The position numbers and the translations under genes were made by a program. From Anaspis maculata (lineage: Eukaryota; Arthropoda; Insecta; Coleoptera; Scraptiidae), in contig OX421961.1 in NCBI GenBank assembly GCA_949128115.1, forward strand, positions 120,903,050 to 120,967,049: a DNA stretch of 64,000 nt, in the 5' to 3' direction. Shown here one piece after another: positions 1-10,954 of the stretch. Positions within the stretch are counted from its first letter, which is position 1. Each line of letters opens with the position of its first letter. The notes beneath the pieces were generated by a model, which saw only the letters and a list, made by a program, of their open reading frames with translations, was not told the origin of the DNA and made no database searches.

Positions 1-472
1 GGCTTCATCAGTAAGAGGAGCTCCTAATAAACTTGCAGATTTTTTGTCGATCAACTTCAGATCAGGGAGAATATTCCGGAAATTTCCAATGATATAATCG
101 CCTTCGTGTTCTTCACCTAAAATGGCCAATTCGCACTTTGAGAAGTTCAGCTTCAGTCCAAGTTTGCGAGCAGCCTCTGACAAATTTTGAAAGGTCTGCA
201 GGACGACGTCGGGCTCATCAGCGATTGTAACATCATCCAAATAGCAGATATTTAACTCACTCTTTATTGCCTTGATAATTGGGTTGATTGTCAAAGCAGA
301 GAGAGCTGGCCCAAAAGGATCACCCTGCTGAATACCACGTCGGGAAGATATGAGGTGTTCTTGAAAAAATAGAGTTGAAGGAAACTCATAGGCTTGACTG
401 ATGAACGGGAACATCTCTGGGTATGATTCTTTGACTGCAGTGGTGATTGAATCTCGTCTCAATTCGTTGAAG
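1..472 (-). pseudogene. Reverse transcriptase, C-terminal half of split RVT_1 domain
   Basis: Read on the - strand from 472 down to the window edge, this is an open frame with the catalytic core of a reverse transcriptase. Motif GIQQGDPFGP lies near 335-306 and the YLDD active-site box near 240-229, followed by a thumb-like KLGLKLNFSKCELAIL stretch. It makes cDNA from an element RNA if intact. The N-terminal half lies at 4051-4510. The two halves are separated by the FoldBack-like insertion 473-4058, and the frame is continuous across the insertion if one target-site copy is removed. The domain order (GSAGG, GGMRPIAVGN, KLDFSNAFN, QQGDP, YLDD) fits an RVT_1 retroelement protein, but I cannot assign the clade. 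The other half carries a frameshift, so it was probably dead before or after the insertion. Confidence 0.85.
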
Positions 473-479
473 GGGTGAC

Positions 480-815
480 GGAAAAAAAATCGAAATACAA
501 AAGGTCGAAAACAAAACATCGAATGCATAAAGTCGAGAAACAAAATAACGGAACCACAAAACATCGAAAGCACTATTGTCGAAAGTACAAAAGGTCGAAA
601 ATCAAAAGATCGAAAAGTGAAATATCGAAAAGCAAAAGGTCGAAAACCAAAAGGTCGAAAAGTGAAATATCAAAAAGCAAAAGGTCGAAAACCAAAAGGT
701 CGAAAAGTGAAATATCGAAAAGCAAAAGGTCGAAAACCAAAAGGTCGAAAAACAAAAGATCGAAAAGCAAAACATCGAATAATAAAATGTCGAATAGCAC
801 AATGTCGAACTAGAA
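480..815. repeat. Subterminal tandem repeat of FoldBack-like left arm
   Basis: Units of about 15 bp (AAAAGCAAAAGGTCG and variants) form a clear 45-bp higher-order period between about 605 and 745. The array is open in several frames and gives artificial basic (KRSK) or hydrophobic (FDLL) peptides that should not be called genes. The inverted counterpart is at 1930-2094 and 3924-4050. Confidence 0.85.
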
Positions 816-1034
816 ATACCTGTTTCAAATGTGATTACAATTCGGATCAATTGAAGAGCTGTGACTCCCTCAGAGAGCACTTGAGGAAAAATTTTACTCT
901 CACTTTTCGATTTATTCTTCAGAGATAAATCACCTCCCAAAGTATTATGCAAGGCCACCGAAACACCTGTATATTCTTTTAAAATATGATCAGCGTCAGC
1001 GTAAATTAACTCAAGACTTATAAACCTGTGCACG

Positions 1035-1228
1035 CATGGACCTTGTTAGGTTGAGTGATTTTTTTTGCAGACCTGATTGGGTTTTTTGACGCAAAATCCA
1101 CTCTGAAACGTAAAGCTATGCACATGGACCTCGTCAGGCCTAGTAGTTTTTTTTTTTTGAAGACCTGATTTGGTTTTTTGACGCAAAATCAACTCTGAAA
1201 CGTCAAGTTGTGCACATGGACCTCGTCA

Positions 1229-1271
<43 letters not shown>

Positions 1272-1830
1272 AAGACCTGATTTGGTTTTTTGACGCAAAA
1301 TCAAGTTGGACACATAAAGCTGTGCACATGGACCTCGTCAGGTCTAGTAGTTTTTTTTTTTTGAAGACCTGATTTGGTTTTTTGACGCAAAATCAACTTG
1401 GACTTATAAACCTGTGTGCATGAACCTCGTCAGGTTCAGTAATTTTTTTACAGATCTGATTCGGTTTTTTGACGCTAAATCATTTCTGAAACGTCAAGTT
1501 GTGCACATGGACCTCGTCAGGTTTTTTTTTTGAAGCCCTGATTTGATTTTTCGACGCAAAATCAACTTGGACACATGCATGGACCTCGTCAGGCTCAGTA
1601 ATTTTTTTGCAGACCTGTTTCGTTTTTTTCTTTCGACGCAAAATCCACTCTGGAACGTGAAGCTGTGTACATGGACCTCGTCAGGTTCAGTGATTTTTTT
1701 GCAGACCTGATTCGGTTTTCTGGCGCAAAATTGACCTATACTCATAAATCGGTGTACACACTACACAGACCTTGTCAGGTTCAGTATTTTTTTTTCAAGG
1801 CCTGATTAGGTTTTTCCACAGAAATAAGTT
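1035..1830. repeat. Tandem array of about 90-bp units inside the FoldBack-like element
   Basis: Nine units can be counted by the recurring GGACCTCGTCAGG (near 1039, 1126, 1219, 1330, 1420, 1509, 1581, 1674 and 1767). Each continues with a T-run, GACCTGATT, a TTTTTTGACGCAAAATC block and a CTGAAACGT block. Spacing varies from about 72 to 111 bp, mostly through T-run length; the longest run (about 1237-1270) is more than 30 T. No coding content is seen. Confidence 0.9.
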
Positions 1831-2096
1831 TGGGCTAGTTGATTTTTGACTCGGTGCTTCTCTTCTCTCGTCCCAAACTCTCAAATCATTTGTCTTTACA
1901 ACAATTGTACATACACCTATTGCTCATTTTCGATTTTCACGGTTTTTCTTTCTAGACCTTTTCTTTTCGATTTTTTGTTTCTCGATGATTCTTTTCGACG
2001 TTTTGTTTTTCGACCACTTGCTTTTCGACCAATTGTTTTTCGACCAATTGTTTTTCGACCTTTTGTTTTTCGACATTCTGTTATTCGATATTATTA

Positions 2097-3921
2097 GTAC
2101 GGTGGTTAAGCGCCAAAAAAAGCTCGAACTATGCATTTTGAGCTTAAGCAATGCGCTTTTGGGGTTCGATTGGGGATACCCAAACCTTAATTTCAAGAGT
2201 TGGAGACATCGGTGAACTCGATGCGGAGGGGGTCTGGGGGGCCCTTGAAAGTTGAAGGTGCGAGGCTTCCCATCAAATCACCATACCACCACGTAATTCC
2301 TACTTGGATATCATCAGACGACTCTAACCTACACATTCACAACATTTGTTACCATGTCCCAACAGTTCTTCACACTGAAAAAAATTAATTCTTATGACAG
2401 ATCGGAAAAAACAGTTTTCCTCAATTCTTCATCCCCACAACTAATAAACTGCCAAGTGTGGTGTCATTTTGGAGTAAACGGCATCCTCTGATTCCATTCA
2501 CCGAGTCAACATGTTTGTGAGACCACCGTGCAAAGAATGGCACGCCAAGAAGTGAGCATTTTTGAGCACCTCATTTAACAGTAGTTTCTTGGCTGATACC
2601 AATCGATATGATTGATAATTTTGTCATGGATCAATAACTTGAACTCTTTTGTAACGGTAATGCATGTGAGTGAAACTCGACACGAGCGTGGAGGCCTGGA
2701 AAAAATATTTTTCTCCAGCGGTCGAATTTATTTCACGCCTACTGAGCGTTAGTTTGTTGGGCTCAGGCAGGCAGCGTTTGGATAGGTTTGGAGACAAAAT
2801 TTTCATATCTGTCTATGAAGCTGAGTAGCATAATTCTGGAAACTGATCTGAGAATCATCAAAGATTTTTTTGACGGTCACTAGGTACCACCATGGGGATT
2901 AACTGCACAGATATCATGGCCGACGACGGAAGGCATTCAACTTTTAAAGTGCTATTTTCTTTTTTCCTCTACCAACCTTCATGGTTGTTATCATTTTGTA
3001 CGTGTAAGTTTTCTTATGTTTGGAGAAGAAATAAATTCATAAAAACAACCGTGAAAATGACTGTCAAAGTGGCAGAGAATAAGATCTTGGGCGTTGAATT
3101 CCCTCCGCCGTTAGCCATCACTTCTGCAGTTAACCCCCATGTGGGTACTGACCGGTAAAACAATCATTGATGATTCATAAATCAATTTCCAGAATTAAAC
3201 TGCTCAAATTTTCAGATAGATGTGAAAATTTTGCTTCCAAAGCTATCCAAACGCTCCCTACCTGAGCCCTGCGAACTGACGCTCAGTAGGCGTGAAAAAA
3301 AATTCGACCGCTGGAGAAAAAAAATTTCCCAGGCCTTCACGCTCGTGTCGAGTTTCATGCACATGCATTACCATTACAAAAGAGTTCAAGTTATTGATCC
3401 ATGACCAAATTATTGATCATATCGATTGGTAACAGCCAAGAAACTACTGTTAAATGAGGTGCTTGAAAATGCTCACTTCTTGGCGTGCCATTCTTTGCAC
3501 GGTGGTCTCACAAACATTTTGACTCGGTGAATGGAATCAGAGGATGCCGTTTACTCCAAAATGACACCACACTTGGCCGTTTATTCGTTGTGGGGATGAA
3601 GAATTGAGAAAAACTGTTTTTTCCGATCTGTCATAAGAATTAATTTTTTTCAGTGTGAAGAACTATTTGGACATGGTAACAAATGTTGTCAATGTACAAG
3701 TTAGAGTCGTTTGATGGCCTCCCAGTAGGAATTACGTGGTGGTATGGTGATTTGGTGGGAAGCCTCGCACCTTCAACTTTCAAGGGCCCCCCAGACCCCC
3801 TCCGCATCGAGTGCACCGATGTCTCCAACTCTTGAAATTAAAGTTGAGGGACCCCCAATCAAACCCCAAAAGCGCATTGCTTAAGCTCAAAATGCATAGT
3901 TAGAACGCTTAACCACCGGAC
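2097..3921. mobile_element. Palindromic TA-flanked element with tRNA-like tips
   Basis: The left arm (2097 to about 2915) is repeated inverted in the right arm (about 3123-3921), with a unique spacer of about 200 bp between. TA flanks both ends (2095-2096 and 3922-3923). Both tips read CGGTGGTTAAGCG followed about 40 bp later by GGGTTYGATTGG. These resemble the A and B boxes of a Ser/Leu-type tRNA promoter, so the arms might have begun as inverted SINE-like copies. No transposase is seen. It sits inside the right arm of the FoldBack-like element. Small open frames in both arms (for example around 2200-2388 and 3640-3828) are mirror copies, not genes. Confidence 0.85.
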
Positions 3922-4050
3922 TATATGTATTTTCGACCATATGTATTCCGATCATCATCACTTTCGATATATTGTAAATTCGACCTTTTCTTTTTCGACG
4001 TTATGCATTCGATGTTTTGTTTTCGACCTTTTGTTTTTCGTTCTTTCTTC

Positions 4051-4510
4051 CGTCACTCTCGTTGAAGGCATTAGAAAAATCCAATTTTAAAAATGCTTTG
4101 ACTGATGTGTGGCGGGCGTTGAAATAAATTCGAGCAGTCTGTGCTCCAGCCTCGGCTCCATCTCTGACTTCAACTTCCAATTGATGAAGGGCGAGTTCTA
4201 CTGCCAAAAGATGGAATAATTTGGGCGGCTAGTATTTTAGCCACAGCTCTGCATTCTGCGCCACACATTTCCAACAGCAATCGGCCTCATTCCACCTGTT
4301 TTCTTTTTCAAAGCTGTTAAGGATCCTCCATAGAAAATTGGACGTATGACCTCAGGAACTCTTCTTTCAGCAACGAGTTGAACAAATTCAGTTATTGTTT
4401 TAAGATGAATACTCTCTGGATTGCCTGTTGACTTAGCAATGAGATCTTTCAAAATTTGTGGCCTAAGAGCATCCAACCCACCAGCCGAACCAGGTGTAAA
4501 AGTTGAAAAT
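4051..4510 (-). pseudogene. Reverse transcriptase, N-terminal half of split RVT_1 domain
   Basis: Reading down from about 4510, the frame gives TPGSAGGLDALRPQ, then GGMRPIAVGNVWRR near 4295-4255. After a single-base frameshift near 4250, QLEVEVRDGAEAGAQTA and the first catalytic aspartate motif KLDFSNAFNE follow, ending at the insertion point near 4060. These blocks precede the QQGDP and YLDD blocks found at 1-472. The frameshift shows decay independent of the insertion. Sequence upstream of 4510 (to about 4640) shows nothing recognisable. The class of retroelement is uncertain. Confidence 0.82.
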
Positions 4511-4660
4511 ACATCTTTGAAGTTGTTCTTCTGTGGTGATTACAGGGGACAGTTGTCGTGCAACGGGGTAAAGGATTGGCTGAAATGAACTCTCAACTTA
4601 TAATTTCATTTTTCGACTGAGTGATTACAGCATATGATTATCATTAAACTTCCAAATACC

Positions 4661-4779
4661 GTATGATCAAAAACCTTCCTCCTCTAGGCAGGCTGTGGTC
4701 TGGCCATTGGCAGGCAAACGAGGCTGATTTTGGCCAGGCCACATCCTGCCTTAAGGGAAAAAGCTTTTGATCATACAGG
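4661..4779. mobile_element. Small foldback (MITE-like) hairpin
   Basis: ACCGTATGATCAAAA at the left mirrors TTTTGATCATAC at the right, and AGGCAGGCTGTGG mirrors CCACATCCTGCCT inside. The whole is a hairpin of about 118 bp directly abutting the left end of the next palindromic element. No coding content. Confidence 0.65.
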
Positions 4780-5573
4780 GTGTCCCAGCTAAAACAATCC
4801 AGCGCGATTTTCTCAGGAAATATCAAGGCAACAAAAATTGTTTTGCAAATGTGGGGAAGCCTGACCTTTTAGCTTCCTTTTGAGGGGGCGCCGATGCTTG
4901 TAGGTGCTCTAGTTTCCAAGAAAATGCAATTTCAATCGGGCGAGTTGCAAGAATTCGAAAATTCATGATCGACTAAACAAAATACTCCAGATGAACAAAA
5001 ATCCTCTTTCTCTAGGCTTTCCATTGATGTGTCGCCAATGTCTGTATTCGACCCAATAAGCCAGATATTTTGCTTCACAGTCCAGCAAAACACAATAATC
5101 AGAATCATGACGTCACCGACCACACACTTGTTGATTTTAACATCAGCCAGTATCCATTGCTATGGTGAATCCAGGTATGGTGAGTGAAAAAGCCCTAGTT
5201 ACGACTAGTGTTAGTCAACAAGTGTGTGATCGGTGACGTCATGATTCTGATTATTGTGTTTTGTTGAACTGTGAGGCAGAATATCTGGCTTACTGGGCCA
5301 GGTACAGACATCGGTGACACATCAATGGAAAGCCTAGAGAAAAAGGATTTTTTTTCATCCGAAGTATTTTGTTCAGTCGATCATGATATTTTCGAATTCT
5401 TGTGACTCGCCTGATTAAAATTGCATTTTCTTGGAAACAAGAGCACCTACAAGCATCGGCGCCCCCTTAAAAGAAAGCTAAAAGGTCAGGCTTTCCCCCA
5501 ATTGCGAAACAATTTTTGTTGCCTTGATATTTCCTGAGAAAATCGCGCTGGATTGTTTTAGCTGGGACACCTG
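4776..5573. mobile_element. Palindromic MITE, TIR CAGGGTGTCCCAGC, TA target site
   Basis: CAGGGTGTCCCAGCTAAAAC starts at 4776 and its inverted partner ends at 5573; the right end lacks one G. TA is duplicated at 4774-4775 and 5574-5575. Arms of about 380 bp are similar along their whole length (for example the GGCGCCGATGCTTGTAGGTG block near 4886 and its inverse near 5446) and meet near 5170-5195. TA duplication suggests a Tc1/mariner-type mobiliser. The element is non-coding; open frames in it are mirror images. Confidence 0.85.
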
Positions 5574-5579
5574 TATACG

Positions 5580-7418
5580 GTACATAACGCATGGACGTAG
5601 AAATATACTTACCTATCGACATGTCAGAAAGCGCTTGCGTCCTCGCTTTGTCCGTCTGTTTTCTGTCCGTCTGTTCGTCACAGCATCTAATCCTAAACAA
5701 AATGATTTTTGCGAACAAATTTTTTTGTAGTAGATAATCAGAATCACTTTCTGGTTGTTAACTGAGTCATGTCATAAACTAGACGTAATTAACTGAGAAT
5801 TGAAACATTTATTATGATTTATAAGTATGTGTTCCCCCTCCTGCATTCCAGCATCCTCTTGATGGACAGCTCGTAGTCTTGAGAACCGAACTAGGCAAAA
5901 TCGTGTCTAAATAACGATAGGTGCCTGATTGAAATCTTGTTCTAAAACTTGTTACAGCGTGAGTAAGGCCCTTAAAAGCACTAGGCCGAGGACCAAGACG
6001 CACGACTTAATACGGCCCTGCCGTAGACATCTACTTCTACACACACAAGCATACCATCCACACGAAAAATTATCTCTGTAATTGGGTGGGGCCCCGTTTG
6101 TTTGATGTTTTCATTTTATCGCAGTGCAAACTTTGCGGTAGCACACAGCGTAAGGATTGTTCAAAATGTGGGCGAAAATACGGAGAGCGCGCGCGGTATT
6201 ACATAGTAGCGGCAGCCGTACAGAGAAGAGAAGAAGACAAGCAAGCAGGCAAGCAAGCAAGCATACACCCAGCACCGGGCACGCCTTCGTGAAATTGCCG
6301 TTGGATCTGTGCAAACAGGCAGTATTTGCACAGTTTTAGAAATTCAGGCTACTCCGTAATTATATTTGGATTTCAGTCAGATACTTTTTCAGTTTTCGCT
6401 TTGTGCACATTTCAATTAGGCATAAGCAAAATAAAATAATTTCCAAGCACATGAGACGTGCTTTGTTTAACTCGGAGGTAGAACCTCTGGTGTAGCTACT
6501 TAGGTGTGCAAATGTGTATCATACAGATGAATAATTGGAAGTGCAAAAAAAAATCATCAACGCCATCAACTAAATGGAGCTTCCGTGTACGTTCCGTTGC
6601 TACGTTTGCCCGTTGCATTTGATACACGTGACTCAAAGCCTCCCCGGAGACGTTTTTATTATTATTATTACCATTACACAGAAGAAGAATTACATTCGCA
6701 CGTAACTCACAGAAATTTCCATTTGGCCGTGGTTTTGGAGACAATTCATGCAATCCAGTTGCTCCATCTAATTGATGGATTTTTTGCTTGCAAGCCAATT
6801 TCAAACAAAAATTTTCATGTTATACAAGACAGTCTGATTAGTTCTTGTTCCGTTTCTGCGGATGCGTTCGTTCCCGTGATTTATAGTTCATTACTTTTTA
6901 ATTTTTGCCAATTAAGAGTTTCCCTGTTGACTTTAACTTTATGCGCAGAAAACACTCTTTCCCATCGGGGACGGGGAAACGTGCACGCTGGCGCGTTCGT
7001 TCGCTCGCTAGCTCGCTTGATGTTTGATGTAGCCAAGCCAAGCCAAGAGGAATATTTCCAGCTTTCAGTAGAGAGCGCGCGAGAGTTGTAAGCAAATTTA
7101 ATTAGAATCGACGACGGAAAAAAAGCCTCCCAATGTAAATTAATTACAACGCGAGTCCTCCCAGAGTTGATATTTCCATGCAATTTTTATTATAAGGAAG
7201 ATAATGCCCCGCTTCGTTTCAATATGACTTTTTGTTTGGTCTTGTGGATTGGGGCGCGCCAGGGTCCCGAGCTTACAGAGTTTTCCAAATTAAACTCTTG
7301 CCGGAGTTTCGCATTTCATATAATTTGAATTTGGATGGCAGTCGAATTGTGAATTTATAGGGGGTGGTCCACTGAAAACTAAACAGAGGTGTTTCCATGC
7401 ATTCAACCTAATTTTTAA
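5580..7418. other. Intergenic sequence without a recognisable gene
   Basis: Open frames here (including one of 168 codons at 6585-7091) have no recognisable domain and cross simple repeats. I see an AGCA-type microsatellite near 6239-6265 and an ATT run near 6655-6670. A GC-richer patch near 6960-7090 contains short repeats such as GCTCGCTAGCTCGCT. Confidence 0.6.
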
Positions 7419-7641
7419 TAGGCCAGTCAAATAGTCAGTCAGTTTGAGTCAGTTTTGATTAATGTAGACTGCCAACATCTTCACAAATTTTGAAGACAAT
7501 ATCTCTAGCCATAGGCAAAAAGTCGCTTTTTTTTTTTTGTTTGTTAATTTAATTTTATTAATATCAACAGATACGAGAAAAAATCGGTATGAATCAATTT
7601 TTGTAGACAATTTTATAGCCTTGATTTCTTATCAAACTTAA

Positions 7642-9169
7642 CCTATTAGTGGGCAAAGTTATTTTTTTCAAAAAATATATGTTTCTCTATCATATTTAAG
7701 TAAAAGAGTCTTAAAGAAACACAGCAGAGGCAAAATTTTTAAAATCAATTCATAGGTTTTTTGTATTTTGGGCGTCCCTTATAAGGGACGCTGCTCATTG
7801 TGGATCAAGTTAGTGAAAAGTGAGAAAATTATACAACTGTAGAATGAAGAAGAATATTTATTGAATAATATCAGTTATAATATATGGGGTAACATCAATA
7901 ATCTATTTGGTCCTTTATTATCCTTGAAGCACTGCTTGGGGTGCAACCGCTCAAACCTCCATGTTCTCCTGGAGTTCTTGTTGAGCTTCTCGATGAGGGG
8001 CCTAATTTTGTGAAGCCAATTCTCTCTGAATTGAAATTAATATATTTAAAAAAATAATCAAATCTTTTTAGCCGCATGCTGTTCTGCACTATTTTCTGGA
8101 CGTCATCGTCGCTGGACCAAAACAGCCTTCTGTTGGGATATTTTCCATACCCCAATAGAAGAAGAATTCCTAAAGATACATATAACTCATTTAGAGTCAA
8201 TTCCAAGTTGTCGTTTCTTTGTTGAGCATATCTGTTATTCTCCTTATAATCAAGCTGAGCAGCTATTCATTTGAAAAAGTTTGAAATATTCATATGTAGA
8301 CTAGAGGCATTAGAGCTGGTCCAAAGATGGTAGTTTGGGATCACATTCTATGCATATGTCATTATCTGGGACTTCCGTAGGATTCTGTAGCCATTTTATT
8401 TTCACAAGATTCATCTGTGTTATTAGTTACAAAGATAAAAACCAGGGGAGAAGTATAGATAGGAAAAATATGTCTTTCGATTTTATTGTTAGGCTACCTT
8501 CTGGGCGCCCTTGTAGCTCAGATTATGGCAATAAGTCTTCATTGTCATAGTCATCATGATAATCATCTTTCTCTTCTTCTTTGTTTATCAATTCTACAAG
8601 GCTGATTCAAAATACCACGTGGTAAGTGGTAAGTGGATATTTCCAACATGTTCATCGTCCGAATGATCACTATCAATGGGTGGCAGAATAAAAATTCGAT
8701 CAGGAGGTACCACATCGTCATCATCTATGATGTCCAGCAGTTATGCGAGTGTCAACTTGCGAAAATGTAGACTACAAATAGTAGTCACAGTGGGCGGCGT
8801 CCCTTATAAGGGACATCACATTATTCCTAATATTTTGTGAAAACTGTACTTCTAAATCACCGTCCAATCAACCGAATCTATCCACTATAGTTATTTTCAA
8901 GTAATTCATATGAAAAAACCGCCAAAAGTAGGATGAGATTACCCTATAAAGCAAGATACTTACCCTCCACGTTGCGAGGAATAAATTTCAGAATCCATTT
9001 TATTGCTGAAACACCAGTTACACTTTTTTACAACAAACAACCGCTGAAAACACTTGCCACAAGTCTAGACAATGATATTCGGAGGCGTGCGCTCTGATAA
9101 ACCCCCATTTATTGAAGTTATTAAAACAAATGGCGTCGTCCCTTTAAAGAAACGTTGTCCACTAATAGG
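7642..9169 (-). mobile_element. piggyBac-type element, internally decayed
   Basis: The element is bounded by TTAA on both sides (7638-7641 and 9170-9173), the diagnostic piggyBac target. Its TIR is CCTATTAGTGGGCAA on the left, with CCTATTAGTGGACAA as the inverted right end. Palindromic GTCCCTTATAAGGGAC motifs lie at about 7772 and 8798, and a degenerate version near 9138, acting as subterminal repeats. The inside carries transposase fragments in - orientation. At 1528 bp it is shorter than a typical autonomous piggyBac (about 2.5 kb), so it is non-autonomous. Confidence 0.85.
7895..8206 (-). pseudogene. piggyBac transposase fragment (DDE_Tnp_1_7-type)
   Basis: The frame reads LTLNELYVSLGILLLLGYG, then PNRRLFWSS, then SMRLKRFDYFFKYINF, the pattern of the region just before the catalytic core in piggyBac transposases (PGBD family). 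After that the homology moves to another frame (WLHKIRPLIEKLNKN), showing a frameshift near 8030. Further upstream, near 8640-8730 on the same strand, an acidic IIDDDDVVPPDRIF stretch looks like the usual N-terminal region. The catalytic aspartates are not present. The element is inactive. Confidence 0.75.
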
Positions 9170-9516
9170 TTAATTGAATATCTCTGATGATAAGCGGAAT
9201 ACAGGGTGAGTCATTGATATGGGCGAGCTCAATTACACCTACGCCATTAATGATATGGAAATAAACCAAACGGCACTGCAAACGGGAGGTCAAAGTGCAG
9301 TTTGTAAAACTATTTTGCTCTATACAGGGTGCCCCATTTTTGCAGAGCAGTTTTTGAATGAGCTTTTCTGAATGGCACCTCCTACATGTTTTTGCATTTT
9401 TGGATTTGCCCTTTCTTGGGCATTACAAATTCGTTTCGTTTCTGCAAATCGCTCCAACCGTTCAGAAGTTATTGATTTTTTTCTAATAACTATTGTGTGG
9501 GAGCGGTACGCAAAAG

Positions 9517-10935
9517 CATACCGCATTTTGGAGTGCAGTAACGAGATTTTGCATGGGCGTACTTTATACCGAGACAAGCGATTTGACCCGCAGCACTCGA
9601 TTTTTTGTTCCTTAGGGGGCCAATGGGGGCCCTCCAAATTTTCAAGATGCAAGAACTTTCACAAAATGATCATTGAGTATCGTCATGTATGTCATAAGTG
9701 AAGCTTACGGGTCTATTGAAAATGTTTTCATCAAATGTCGTCGAGTCCGATTCATTCTTTACATTTGAAAAAAAAAATTCTTTCGCAGGGGTCAAAAAAA
9801 CTGTTTTTATTTTTTCTGCTGTGCAAGGAAACGATAAATTCATGTTTTGTTGCGTTCCCAACTAAATCGCGTTCCGTAAACCCAAATATGAAGACAATTT
9901 TTTCGCAATATCATTTTCCCAAGAAGAGGTGACCTCTTCAGTACACTTTTTTCAACAGCATTTTTTTCATTGTTCCTAGTGGATAAGACTGTCAATTTTC
10001 GCAGATATGAGAAGCTTGAACTCTTTTCTTAGCAATTTCCATCCAACATGGCTTCAAAACACACAAGAGAGCCCTAAAGCTTTTTTTTTTCTGCTGGGCC
10101 GTCAAATTTTTGGCATGTTGATTTTGTAGTAGGGGAGATGCGCAAATAAATAAGATCTAGTCTAGGCGAATAAGTTCTACCGGAAAATATACCTACTTAC
10201 ACCTAACGATTCTGCGTTTTGTTGTACTGCAATAAAACACGGCAAGGAAGAATATTTTCTGTTGAAACCAAATCGCCTGCGCCTGCAGCCTGGATTGAAA
10301 ACTGGTCTGCGTCTCTCCTACTATAAAATCAAAATATCGTAAGTTGGACGGCCCAGCGGAATTTTTTTTTTGGCTTCCTTGGGCGTTTTAGAGTCATGTT
10401 GCTTCGCAACTACCAGGAAGAGAGTTTGAGGTCTCCATTCCTGCAAAAATTACGAGTGATATCCAGTGGGGACATAGAAAGAAATGCTCCTGGAAAAGAG
10501 GTACTGAAGAGGTCACCACTTCTTTGAATAATACCATTACAAGAAAAATTTCTTCATAATTAGGTTAAGGGAATGCGATTTAGTTGGGAACGCAACAGAA
10601 CATACGAATTTATCGTCTCCTTGCATAGAAGAAAAAATAAAAACAGTTTTTTTGACCTCTGCCAAAGATTTTTTTTTCAAGTGTGAAGAATGAATCGGAC
10701 ATGACGACAATTGGTGAAAACATTTTCAATAGACCCCTAAGCTTCACTTATGACATACATGACGATACTCAATGACCGTCATGTGAAAGTTCTTGCATCT
10801 TGAAAATTTGGAGGGCCCCCATTGGCCCCCTAAGGGACAAAATATCGAGTGCTGCGGGTCAAATCGCTTGTCCTGGTATAAAGTTTGCCCATACAAAATC
10901 TCGTTACTGCACTCCAAAGTGCAGTATCGATGTGT
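9517..10935. repeat. Inner palindrome A of the compound element
   Basis: The left arm (about 9517-9950) is repeated inverted at about 10500-10935, centred near 10220. Recognisable blocks are CGATTTGACCCGCAG near 9580 and its inverse near 10855, and GGGGGCCAATGGGGGCCC near 9616 with its inverse near 10816. The CGATTTGACCCGCAG block also occurs in the palindromic element at 32716-34438. Confidence 0.8.
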
Positions 10936-10954
10936 TTTTAGGTGTGTACCGCTT

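Larger units (their letters stand above)
473..4058. mobile_element. FoldBack/MULE-like element with repetitive TIRs, carrying a nested palindrome
   Basis: The ends are inverted (GGGTGACGG at 473; GAGTGACGG reading inward from 4058), and TCGTTGAAG is duplicated on both sides (464-472 and 4059-4067). A 9-bp duplication with long terminal repeats built from short tandem units is typical of Drosophila FB/NOF and other Mutator-like elements. The left arm (about 480-815) is made of 15-bp units like AAAAGCAAAAGGTCG. The right arm holds the same units inverted (about 1930-2094 and 3924-4050). The middle is a separate tandem array (1035-1830). No transposase is visible, so it is non-autonomous. It splits a reverse transcriptase and was itself hit by the palindromic element 2097-3921. 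Confidence 0.82.

Noticed and set aside
475..813. 112-codon basic frame rich in KRSK repeats, and mirror frames on the other strand
   Set aside because: Created by the 15-bp tandem units of the FoldBack-like arm; several frames are open at once because the units are multiples of three and lack stops.
6585..7091. 168-codon frame, one of the longest in the window
   Set aside because: Crosses an ATT microsatellite (YYYYYHY), has no recognisable domain, and the opposite strand is equally open.
9372..9701. 109-110 codon frames on both strands
   Set aside because: They lie in the arm of palindrome A and reappear mirrored at 10744-11035; they are transposon arms, not genes.
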